A stretch of 14,749 nt of DNA from Avoscillospira sp945864925 (GTDB lineage: Bacteria > Bacillota > Clostridia > Oscillospirales > Oscillospiraceae), in assembly GCA_945830595.1 (NCBI GenBank), contig CALZZH010000041.1, positions 1-14,749 on the forward strand. Direction: 5' to 3'. The notes beneath the pieces were generated by a model that ran no database searches, was not told the origin of the DNA, and was given only the letters and a program-made list of their open reading frames with translations. This document shows positions 1-6,764 of this stretch, piece by piece. Position 1 is the first letter of the stretch. Each line of letters opens with the position of its first letter. Position numbers and translations under genes: made by a program.

Positions 1-47
1 ACCAGATTGGACCCTGGTTCTGTTTCTTTCAGCAGAGGGTTTTTCGA

Positions 48-83
48 CAGCCTGAAACGGGCAGGCTGCAGCCTGCACGTTTT
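48..83 (-). terminator. Overlapping hairpins downstream of the phosphofructokinase gene (weak terminator candidate)
   Basis: A perfect 16-bp palindrome at 61-76 (GCAGGCTG/CAGCCTGC) is extended by AAACG at 55-59 pairing with CGTTT at 78-82, with one mismatch. The arm CAGCCTG at 48-54 can instead pair with CAGGCTG at 62-68. It lies 29-64 nt past the stop of the minus-strand phosphofructokinase gene. The T-run after the stem is only three bases on that strand and four on the other, so termination is an inference. Confidence 0.35.
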
Positions 84-111
84 GAGATTCTCTGCGGTTG
101 CAAAACCGGAA

Positions 112-1350
112 TTACTCCGCAAAAACCTTCTTCAGATGGCAGAAGCGGGGCAGGCCGTTCTCCTTGACCATGGGAGTTTCACCCTGGATCAGAGGCAGGC
201 AGTAGTTGACGAAGTCCTGGGTCACGCCGTTGTGCTCGGCATTGATCCACGCTACGGGCAGCTTCTGCTCGAAGTTGGCGACCTTGCTCAGCTCAAACAG
301 CTTGGTCTTGCAGGTATAGCCGTTGGTGCGGTCGCACTCGAAGCCCACCATCTTGTCGGTCTCGCCAGCCAGAGCGGCTTCCACGGCGGCCTTGCCGGCG
401 GAGAAGCTCTCCTGGATGTCGGTGCCGGAGGCGCAGTGGGCGGCGCAGCGCTGCAGCAGGCTCAGCTCAATGCCGCGGACCTTGGCGCCGGTCTTGGCCT
501 TGATGATGCTGGCCAGCTTGGCGGCCAGACCGCCCAGCTGGGCATGGCCGAAGCCGTCGGTGGCGGAGGTCTCAGCCTCGGAGACGAAGCGGCCGTCGGC
601 GTAGTGGATGCCCTCGGAGACGGCGACGATGCAGTTCTTGTTCTGGGCGTAGCGCTCGGTCACATCGGTGACGAACTGATCCATGTCGAAGTCCACTTCG
701 GGAACATAGATGAAGTCGGGGCCGTCGCCCATGGTGTTGGCCAGTTCAGCGGCGGCGGTCAGCCAGCCGGCGTGACGGCCCATGCACTCGATGATGGTGA
801 CCATGCCGGTGTCATAGACATGGCAGTCCCGGGAGACTTCCATGATGGAGGTGGCGATATACTTGGCAGCAGAGGCGAAGCCGGGGCAGTGGTCGGTGCC
901 GAACAGGTCGTTGTCGATGGTCTTGGGCACGCCGATGACGCGGCAGTCATAGCCAACCTTGGCCATGTACTTGGAGATCTTGTTGCAGGTATCCATGGAG
1001 TCGTTGCCGCCGTTGTAGAAGAAGTAGCGGACGTCGTACTTCTGGAAGATTTCCAGGATACGCTTGTAGTCGGTGTCGTCCACGTCGGGATCGGCAATCT
1101 TGTAGCGGCAGGAGCCCAGAGCAGAAGAGGGCGTGTACAGCAGACGCTCCAGTTCAGCGGGATCTTCCTCGTCCATGACCATCAGACGGTCGTTGAGGAC
1201 GCCCTTGATGCCGTGGTTGGCACCGTACACCTTGGTGATGTACTCGGACTCCAGAGCGGTCTTGATGACGCCGTAGGCGCTGGCGTTGATGACGGAAGAG
1301 GGTCCGCCGGACTGGCCGATGATGGCTGCGCCCTTCAAAGGTGTGTTCAT
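112..1350 (-). CDS. pfp: 6-phosphofructokinase, probably pyrophosphate-dependent
   Basis: This 412-residue phosphofructokinase phosphorylates fructose 6-phosphate to fructose 1,6-bisphosphate in cytoplasmic glycolysis. The N-terminal GQSGGPSSVINAS is the phosphoryl-donor loop. GGNDS (residues 114-118), PKTIDNDL (142-149) and MGRHAGW (190-196) are the family motifs. Family knowledge: ATP-dependent enzymes have Gly at the positions equivalent to Asp117 and Lys143, while pyrophosphate-dependent enzymes have Asp and Lys, as here, so diphosphate is the likely donor and the step may be reversible. The start is the ATG at 1350, 8 nt after GGAGG (1359-1363); an in-frame TTG at 1365 overlaps that ribosome site and is rejected. 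The gene is divergent from aldolase, the next glycolytic step, and has its own promoter. The family is certain; donor choice rests on two residues. Confidence 0.93.
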   Translation of the reverse strand: MNTPLKGAAIIGQSGGPSSVINASAYGVIKTALESEYITKVYGANHGIKGVLNDRLMVMDEEDPAELERLLYTPSSALGSCRYKIADPDVDDTDYKRILEIFQKYDVRYFFYNGGNDSMDTCNKISKYMAKVGYDCRVIGVPKTIDNDLFGTDHCPGFASAAKYIATSIMEVSRDCHVYDTGMVTIIECMGRHAGWLTAAAELANTMGDGPDFIYVPEVDFDMDQFVTDVTERYAQNKNCIVAVSEGIHYADGRFVSEAETSATDGFGHAQLGGLAAKLASIIKAKTGAKVRGIELSLLQRCAAHCASGTDIQESFSAGKAAVEAALAGETDKMVGFECDRTNGYTCKTKLFELSKVANFEQKLPVAWINAEHNGVTQDFVNYCLPLIQGETPMVKENGLPRFCHLKKVFAE

Positions 1351-1431
1351 AGCAATTACCTCCAAAAATTATAACCATGGTTTGGTTTGTTCGACGAATT
1401 TATGGGACAAAGCCTAAATCTCAACAAATAC

Positions 1432-1460
1432 AATATATCACAAATTCCGCATCTTGTAAA
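1432..1460 (-). promoter_or_regulatory. Sigma-A promoter of the phosphofructokinase gene
   Basis: On the minus strand, TTTACA (1460-1455), a 17-bp spacer and TATATT (1437-1432) form a good -35/-10 pair. Transcription would start near 1425 and give a leader of about 75 nt. No riboswitch-like fold was recognised in it; only the short palindrome AACCATGGTT (1373-1382) stands out. Confidence 0.65.
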
Positions 1461-1469
1461 CTTCGTCTA

Positions 1470-1498
1470 TTGCAATTTTTTGGGGCATTTGGTAAGAT
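1470..1498 (+). promoter_or_regulatory. Sigma-A promoter of the aldolase gene
   Basis: TTGCAA (1470-1475), a 17-bp spacer (1476-1492) and TAAGAT (1493-1498) lie upstream of the aldolase gene, with a predicted leader of about 30 nt. The -35 box is only 9 bp from the -35 box of the divergent phosphofructokinase promoter, so one regulator bound here could control both. Confidence 0.7.
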
Positions 1499-1534
1499 AG
1501 TTTCAGAAATTATGAACAAAAGGAGTTGTTTCCC

Positions 1535-2503
1535 ATGCCTCTGGTTACTTCTAAGGAAATGTTCGAGAAGGCTTACAACGGCGGCTACGCTGTCGGCGCT
1601 TTCAATGTCAACAACATGGAAATTGTGCAGGGCATCACCGAAGCCTGCCGCGAGGAGCATGCCCCCGTTATTTTGCAGGTGTCCAAGGGCGCCCGCGCCT
1701 ATGCCAACCACACCTATCTGGTGAAGCTGGTGGAGGCCGCTGTTATTGAGTGCCCCGACATCCCCATCGCCCTGCATCTGGATCACGGCCCCGATTTTGA
1801 GACCTGCAAGGCCTGCATCGACGGCGGCTTTACCTCCGTCATGATCGACGCCTCTTCCAAGCCCTTCGAAGAGAACATTGAGATCACCAAGAAGGTTGTC
1901 GAGTATGCCCATGACCACGGCGTCGTGGTCGAGGCTGAGCTGGGCACCCTGGCCGGCATCGAGGATGACGTGAAGGTTGCCGCCCATGCCGCTTCCTACA
2001 CCCGCCCCGAAGAGGTTGAGGAGTTTGTGACCAAGACCGGCTGCGACTCCCTGGCCATCGCCATCGGCACCAGCCACGGCGCTTATAAGTTCACCGCTGC
2101 CCAGTGCACCCGCAACGAAAAGGGCATCCTGGTGCCGCCTCCCCTGCGTTTCGACGTGCTGGAAGAGGTCTCCAAGCGTCTGCCTGGCTTCCCCATCGTG
2201 CTCCACGGCTCCTCCTCCGTGCCTCAGAACTATGTGAAGATGATCAACGAGAACGGCGGCAAGATGCCCGACGCCGTCGGCATCCCCGAGGAGCAGCTGC
2301 GCCATGCTGCCGAGCTGTCCGTCTGCAAGATCAACATTGACTCCGATCTGCGTCTGGCCATGACCGGCACCATCCGTCAGTTCTTCAACGAGCATCCCGA
2401 CAAGTTCGACCCCCGCGAGTACCTGAAGCCCGCCCGTGCCAACATCAAGGAACTGGTTCGCCACAAGCTGGTGGACGTCCTGGGCTGCGCCGGCAAGGCC
2501 TAA
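1535..2503 (+). CDS. fba: Class II fructose-1,6-bisphosphate aldolase
   Basis: This 322-residue zinc-dependent aldolase splits fructose 1,6-bisphosphate into dihydroxyacetone phosphate and glyceraldehyde 3-phosphate, in glycolysis or in reverse for gluconeogenesis. HLDHG (81-85) carries the catalytic Asp83 and zinc ligand His84, VEAELG (132-137) a conserved Glu, GTSHGAYK (178-185) and VLHGSSSVP (222-230) the further zinc histidines 181 and 224. KINIDSDLR is the phosphate-binding segment. The C-terminal half resembles the short class IIB enzymes such as that of Thermus aquaticus. The start is the ATG at 1535, 9 nt after AGGAG (1521-1525); the in-frame TTG at 1526 is too close to the ribosome site. 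It is a single-gene transcript ending in a strong terminator, divergent from phosphofructokinase. Confidence 0.96.
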   Translation: MPLVTSKEMFEKAYNGGYAVGAFNVNNMEIVQGITEACREEHAPVILQVSKGARAYANHTYLVKLVEAAVIECPDIPIALHLDHGPDFETCKACIDGGFTSVMIDASSKPFEENIEITKKVVEYAHDHGVVVEAELGTLAGIEDDVKVAAHAASYTRPEEVEEFVTKTGCDSLAIAIGTSHGAYKFTAAQCTRNEKGILVPPPLRFDVLEEVSKRLPGFPIVLHGSSSVPQNYVKMINENGGKMPDAVGIPEEQLRHAAELSVCKINIDSDLRLAMTGTIRQFFNEHPDKFDPREYLKPARANIKELVRHKLVDVLGCAGKA

Positions 2504-2514
2504 ACAATGTGTCA

Positions 2515-2544
2515 AAAACCCTGCATCGCAAGATGCAGGGTTTT
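2515..2544 (+). terminator. Rho-independent terminator, probably bidirectional
   Basis: A perfect 13-bp stem, AAAACCCTGCATC (2515-2527) with GATGCAGGGTTTT (2532-2544), closes a GCAA tetraloop 11 nt after the aldolase stop. The flanking A-run and T-run make it usable from both sides, so it can also end the converging MATE transcript, whose stop is 60 nt away. Confidence 0.9.
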
Positions 2545-2603
2545 ATGTTGCCGAAAACGCATATCATTGTGGGGCCTCGCAATGACAGCGGAAGGATGTT
2601 TGT

Positions 2604-3974
2604 TTACGCGTGGGGCGGCCCCTTTTTCAGAATTTTGTTGAAGTTCAGCAGAAAAGCGGCGGTGGTGACGGCGGCAGCCAGCACGTCGCTGACCGGCTCA
2701 GCCAGGAATACGGCAAAGGTCTTGTCGGCAAAGAAATTGGGTAGAATGAAAATTAAGGGAATCAACAGGATGATTTTCCGCAGGCAGGCCATGAGCAGGC
2801 TGATCTTGGCCTGGCCCAGGGCCATGAAGCTCTGCTGGCAGGCGCTTTGAAAGCCGATGGTAAAGGCGCAGGCCAGGAAGATCCGGATGGCCCAGGCGGT
2901 GTAGTCTGCCAGGGCGGCATTGGAGGTGAAGATTCCCGCGAAGAACCGGGGCGCCAGCATCAGGGCCACCCAGAACAGCGTGCTGTAACCCACGCAGACG
3001 GCAAACTGGGTGAAAAAAGCTTCCTTTACCCGCTCCGGTTTGCCGGCACCGAAGTTGTAGCTGATAATGGGCTGACCGCCCTGGCAGATGCCGGCCAGGG
3101 GCATGGAAATCAGTTGGTTGAGACTGGTGAGAATGGTCATGGCGCCCACGGCCACGTCGCCGCCGTAGCGGGACAGGCTGGATGTGAAGCTGATGGACAG
3201 GATGCTCTCCGTGGAGAGCATCACAAAGGTGGAGGCACCGAGACCGAAGCAGGGCAGAATGACTTTGGCCCGCAGCCGCAGATTGGACAGACGCAGCCGC
3301 AAAACGGTCTTTTTGCCGGAAAGAAAACGCAGGATCCACAGGGCGCTGACCGCCTGACTCAGAACGGTGGCCGTCGCTGCGCCGGCCACACCCATGTCCA
3401 GGGCAAAAATAAAAATGGGGTCCAGCACAATGTTGATCACTGCGCCGATGACCGTGGTCAGCATGCTGATCCGGGCGAAGCCCTGGGTGGTGATGAAGGG
3501 GTTCATGCCCATGACCAGCAGGACAAATACAGCGCCCAGAATATAGATCCGGCTGTATTCCACGGCATAGGGCAGCGTTGCATCGCTGCCGCCGAACAGC
3601 CGCAGCAGAGTCGGAGCCAGCTGATAGAAAGCGATGGTCAGCACCACGGCAAAAATCAGCAGTACAGTCAGGCAGTTCCCCATGATGCGCTCGGCATGCT
3701 CGCGGTCGTTCTTGCCCATGGAGATGGCCGCCAGAGGAGCGCCGCCGGAGCCCATCATCATGGCAAAGGCCGTCAGCAGCATCAAAAGCGGGGCGAACAG
3801 ACCCACGCCGGTGAGGGCCGACGCGCCGATTTCGGGAATGTGACCGATATAAATCCGGTCCACGATGTTATAGAGCAGGTTGACCACCTGCCCAAGAACA
3901 GCGGGCAGTGTCAGCTGCAGCAGCAGCTTTTTCACGCTGCCGGAACCCATGTCCCGGCCGGCGGATGCGGACAT
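2604..3974 (-). CDS. MATE family multidrug/organic cation efflux transporter
   Basis: This 456-residue polytopic membrane protein belongs to the MATE family, which exports drugs or other organic cations using a sodium or proton gradient. The start of the first MatE repeat is clear: PAVLGQVVNLLYNIVDRIYIGH followed by a Gly/Ser-rich segment (MMMGSGGAPLAAISMG), the usual pattern of clostridial MATE proteins of the MepA/DinF-like kind. Hydrophobic segments through the whole length fit twelve helices, and the length is normal. The start is the ATG at 3974, 7 nt after AAGGAGG (3982-3988); an in-frame upstream start would overlap that site. It is monocistronic, convergent with aldolase and divergent from the rRNA methyltransferase. 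The substrate cannot be read from the sequence. Confidence 0.9.
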   Translation of the reverse strand: MSASAGRDMGSGSVKKLLLQLTLPAVLGQVVNLLYNIVDRIYIGHIPEIGASALTGVGLFAPLLMLLTAFAMMMGSGGAPLAAISMGKNDREHAERIMGNCLTVLLIFAVVLTIAFYQLAPTLLRLFGGSDATLPYAVEYSRIYILGAVFVLLVMGMNPFITTQGFARISMLTTVIGAVINIVLDPIFIFALDMGVAGAATATVLSQAVSALWILRFLSGKKTVLRLRLSNLRLRAKVILPCFGLGASTFVMLSTESILSISFTSSLSRYGGDVAVGAMTILTSLNQLISMPLAGICQGGQPIISYNFGAGKPERVKEAFFTQFAVCVGYSTLFWVALMLAPRFFAGIFTSNAALADYTAWAIRIFLACAFTIGFQSACQQSFMALGQAKISLLMACLRKIILLIPLIFILPNFFADKTFAVFLAEPVSDVLAAAVTTAAFLLNFNKILKKGPPHA

Positions 3975-4013
3975 AGAAAGACCTCCTTGAAAAACCAAAA
4001 CCGATTTCTCTTT

Positions 4014-4019
4014 ATTATA
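4014..4019 (-). promoter_or_regulatory. Likely -10 element of the MATE gene promoter
   Basis: A perfect TATAAT lies on the minus strand, 40-45 nt before the MATE start codon. The best -35 match upstream (TGGTTT, 16 bp away) is poor, so the promoter may need an activator. A 9-bp direct repeat CCGATTTCT (4001-4009 and 4051-4059) brackets it and could be an operator, but that is speculative. Confidence 0.4.
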
Positions 4020-4061
4020 TCAGACTCTTCCCAAAAAACCAGGGGTTTTTCCGATTTCTTG

Positions 4062-4090
4062 TTGCTATTTCTATTTATATCGAATATAAT
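4062..4090 (+). promoter_or_regulatory. Sigma-A promoter of the rRNA methyltransferase gene
   Basis: TTGCTA (4062-4067), a 17-bp spacer and a perfect TATAAT (4085-4090). Transcription should start near 4097, about 33 nt before the start codon. The lipid kinase gene downstream probably shares this transcript. Confidence 0.75.
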
Positions 4091-4129
4091 GACACGAGAA
4101 TACTACAATTTCATGGAAATGGAGCCATT

Positions 4130-5248
4130 ATGAATACGAATTTTACGTTTGCCGTTCCCTGCCTGTTTGGCCTGGAGGGCCTGGTGGGCGATGAGCTGCG
4201 GCGCATGAAGCTGGAGAACGTCCGGGTGGAGGACCGCCGGGCGTTTTTCACCGGTGGCCTCGACGCCATGGCCAAGGCCAATCTCCGGCTGCGGATGGGG
4301 GAGCGGGTGATGATTCTGCTGGGCCGCTTCCCGGCCCGGACCTTTGAAGCGCTGTATCAGGGCGTCAAGGCGCTGCCCCTGGAGGACCTGATTCCCAAGG
4401 ACGGCCAGTTCCCGGTCAAGGGCTACAGCCTGGACAGTCAGCTGCACTCCGTGCCTGACTGCCAGTCCATTGTGAAAAAGGCTGCGGTGGACAGGCTGGG
4501 GTCCAAGTATGGCCTGAGCTGGCTGCCGGAAACCGGTGCGGTCTATCAAATCCGCTTTTCCATCATGAAGGATCTGTGCGAGGTGTTCCTGGATACCTCC
4601 GGCGCCAGCCTGCACAAGCGGGGCTACCGGGCTGTGGGCAACGACGCGCCCCTCCATGAGACCATGGCTGCCGCCATGGTGAATCTGGCCCGCTACCGGG
4701 GCAAAGACTTCTTCTGGGATCCCTTCTGCGGCAGCGGCACCATCTGCATCGAAGCGGCCTTGACGGCCCTGAACCGGGCACCTGGCCTGGGCCGCAGCTT
4801 TGGCGCCGAGCGGTGGGAGACAGTGCCCAAGGAGATCTGGACCCAGGCCCGGGAGGAGGCCAAGGACCTGGAATTCCGGGGAGAATATCGCATTCTGGGC
4901 ACGGACATCGACCCGGACAGCCTGGAGATTGCCCGCTCCAATGCCCGCAAGGCCGGCGTGGCCAAGCAGATCGAATTCCGGGAGGGGGACGCCACCAAGC
5001 TGCCACTGCCCTGCGATCAGGGCCTGATTGTCTGTAATCCGCCCTATGGCGAGCGGATGCTGGAGCAGCGCAGCGCCCAGCGGCTGTATCAACAGCTGGG
5101 CCGTCATCTGAAATTTGCCGATGGATGGAAAAAGTATATCATTTCCTCCGAACCGGAATTTGAGCACTACTTCGGGCGTCAGGCGACCAAGAAGCGCAAG
5201 CTTTACAATGGCTGCCTGCAGTGCAACGTGTATATGTACTATCAATGA
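4130..5248 (+). CDS. THUMP-domain class I RNA methyltransferase (RlmL / YpsC type)
   Basis: This 372-residue protein is predicted to transfer a methyl group from S-adenosylmethionine to guanine N2 in 23S rRNA, as RlmL does; older annotations call the family N6-adenine DNA methylase. A THUMP RNA-binding domain covers roughly residues 45-160. It is followed by the Rossmann methyltransferase domain with motif I DPFCGSG (197-203), the acidic loop GTDID (257-261) and catalytic motif IV NPPYGER (303-309). FLDTSGASLHKRGYR (153-167) is the conserved linker of this family. The length matches Bacillus YpsC and the N-terminal half of E. coli RlmKL, so it is the single-domain form. The start is the ATG at 4130 with a purine-rich GGAAATGGAG upstream. 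The exact target nucleotide is inferred from the family. Confidence 0.9.
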   Translation: MNTNFTFAVPCLFGLEGLVGDELRRMKLENVRVEDRRAFFTGGLDAMAKANLRLRMGERVMILLGRFPARTFEALYQGVKALPLEDLIPKDGQFPVKGYSLDSQLHSVPDCQSIVKKAAVDRLGSKYGLSWLPETGAVYQIRFSIMKDLCEVFLDTSGASLHKRGYRAVGNDAPLHETMAAAMVNLARYRGKDFFWDPFCGSGTICIEAALTALNRAPGLGRSFGAERWETVPKEIWTQAREEAKDLEFRGEYRILGTDIDPDSLEIARSNARKAGVAKQIEFREGDATKLPLPCDQGLIVCNPPYGERMLEQRSAQRLYQQLGRHLKFADGWKKYIISSEPEFEHYFGRQATKKRKLYNGCLQCNVYMYYQ

Positions 5249-5289
5249 TAAGGCTCCCTCCGGGGAAAGCTATGTGGAGGTTCCTTCAA

Positions 5290-6246
5290 ATGAAACATAT
5301 TTTTATTGTGAATCCTGCCGCCGGCAAATGCGACCGGACGGTGCAGATCAAAACGGCGGCCCGGGAGGTCTTGGGCAGCCGGGGACTGGACTGGGAAGTG
5401 CAGATTTCCAAAGGCCCCGGAGACTGCAGACGGCTGGCCCGGGAGGCCGCGCAGACCGGAGAGGAGCTGCGTCTGTATGCCTGCGGCGGAGATGGAACGC
5501 TCAACGAAGTGGTCAATGGCGCGGCGGGCTATGCCAACGTTGCCATTACCCACTATCCCACAGGTTCCGGCAATGATTTTGTGAAGCTGTTCAGCCATCC
5601 CGAGGCATTCCGGGAATTGGAACGGCTGCTGGACAGCCAGGAGGCGTTGCTGGATCTGGTGGAATGCCAGTCCGGGGACCAGATCTGCTATGCGGCCAAC
5701 GTCTGCTCCATGGGGCTGGATGCCCGCATCGGCACGGCAATTGGCCAGTACCGCCGGCTGCCTCTGGTGTCCGGCAAAGGCGCCTATTACATTTCCACGG
5801 TGGTAAATCTCTGCAAGGGGATCCACAAGCCCTATGTGATTCGATTGAACGGACAGACCATTGAGGGGGACCAGACCCTGCTGTGCGTCTGCAATGGCCG
5901 GTGGTATGGCGGCAGCTTCAATCCCTGCCCGGAGGCGGAGCCGGATGACGGCTTGCTGGAGGTGCTGCTGGTCAAGCCGGTCAATCTGTTCCAGGTGGCG
6001 ATGGTCATTGGAGAATATCAGAAAGGCCAGTATGCCGCCCTCCCGGAACTGATCACCCATTTCCGGACGGAGCAGGTGACGGTGACCTGCGGCGAGGACA
6101 GTGTGGTGAATCTGGACGGAGAGGCGCTCCACAGCCGGGAGGTTACGTTCCGGATTTCCTCCCATAAGCTCCGCTTCTTCTATCCCTGTGGACTGCAGTA
6201 CCGGTCAAAAACGAGAAAATCAGAGGAAATCGGAGCAATTCGATGA
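5290..6246 (+). CDS. Diacylglycerol kinase-type lipid kinase (YegS/BmrU/DagK family)
   Basis: This 318-residue soluble or membrane-associated kinase is expected to phosphorylate diacylglycerol or a related lipid with ATP and so return diacylglycerol to phospholipid synthesis. The family motifs are in order: NPAAGK (8-13), the nucleotide-binding GGDGTLNEVVNG (66-77) and PTGSGNDF (90-97), followed by the beta-sandwich lipid domain, with LVECQ and the late NLDGE segment. The start is the ATG at 5290, 9 nt after GGAGG (5276-5280); longer forms would begin inside the upstream gene. It starts 41 nt after the methyltransferase stop with no terminator or clear promoter between, so co-transcription is likely. 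Whether the substrate is diacylglycerol or another lipid is not visible. Confidence 0.9.
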   Translation: MKHIFIVNPAAGKCDRTVQIKTAAREVLGSRGLDWEVQISKGPGDCRRLAREAAQTGEELRLYACGGDGTLNEVVNGAAGYANVAITHYPTGSGNDFVKLFSHPEAFRELERLLDSQEALLDLVECQSGDQICYAANVCSMGLDARIGTAIGQYRRLPLVSGKGAYYISTVVNLCKGIHKPYVIRLNGQTIEGDQTLLCVCNGRWYGGSFNPCPEAEPDDGLLEVLLVKPVNLFQVAMVIGEYQKGQYAALPELITHFRTEQVTVTCGEDSVVNLDGEALHSREVTFRISSHKLRFFYPCGLQYRSKTRKSEEIGAIR

Positions 6247-6326
6247 AATTATCAGATATTCCGGGGAAGTGTAAGTGAAACAACGGAGTTCCTGAAAAAA
6301 TTCACGAATTTGTTACATTTAACCAC

Positions 6327-6355
6327 TTGAACAATCGCGCTGGCTGGTCTATTAT
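6327..6355 (+). promoter_or_regulatory. Sigma-A promoter of groES-groEL
   Basis: TTGAAC (6327-6332), a 17-bp spacer and TATTAT (6350-6355). The start point near 6362 falls directly at the upstream edge of the CIRCE operator, the classic layout for HrcA repression. The 80 bases between the lipid kinase stop and this promoter hold nothing I can name. Confidence 0.8.
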
Positions 6356-6363
6356 ATACCATG

Positions 6364-6390
6364 TTAGCACTCAGACAAAAAGAGTGCTAA
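6364..6390 (+). promoter_or_regulatory. CIRCE operator (HrcA binding site)
   Basis: A perfect match to the CIRCE consensus: TTAGCACTC (6364-6372), a 9-nt spacer, GAGTGCTAA (6382-6390). HrcA binds this inverted repeat and represses groESL until heat or misfolded protein titrates GroEL from HrcA. hrcA itself is not in the window. Confidence 0.97.
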
Positions 6391-6451
6391 AACCAAGTAG
6401 AACGTGGGCGAAAGCCCGTCTAAATACATCTTTTTTAGGAGGAACTTAATT

Positions 6452-6724
6452 ATGAAACTCATCCCTCTGGGCGACAATGTTCTGGTCAAGTCCGTGATGG
6501 AGGAAGAAACCACCGCATCCGGCATTATCCTGGCCACCGCCACCAAGGAAAAATCCATCGTGTCTGAGGTTGTCACTGTGGGCCCCGGCACGGAGGAGCA
6601 TCCCATGACCGTCAAGGCCGGCGACAAGGTTGTAGTCGGTAAGTACGCCGGTCAGGAGCTGAAGCTGGACGGTCAGGAATACAGCATCGTCAAGGTTGGC
6701 GACATTCTGGCTGTGGTTGAGTAA
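6452..6724 (+). CDS. groES: Co-chaperonin GroES (Hsp10)
   Basis: This 90-residue protein forms the seven-membered lid that caps GroEL and encloses folding substrates in the cytoplasm. It starts MKLIPLGDNVLVK, the usual GroES beginning with the RVL/VLV strand. It has the mobile loop region EEETTASGIILATATKEK, the GPG turn (VGPGTEEH) and the closing GDILAVVE. Length is slightly below the usual 94-97 residues. The start is the ATG at 6452, 8 nt after AGGAGGA (6437-6443). Its leader carries the CIRCE operator and a short GGGC-GAAA-GCCC hairpin (6406-6417). It precedes groEL by 40 nt in one operon. Confidence 0.97.
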   Translation: MKLIPLGDNVLVKSVMEEETTASGIILATATKEKSIVSEVVTVGPGTEEHPMTVKAGDKVVVGKYAGQELKLDGQEYSIVKVGDILAVVE

Positions 6725-6764
6725 TTTTTGCATCTGTAGTAACATCTAAAGGAGATTTTGAATT

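Noticed and set aside
7..1374. A plus-strand frame antisense to the phosphofructokinase gene
   Set aside because: Shadow of codon bias; no ribosome site or recognisable domain, while the minus-strand gene has every family motif.
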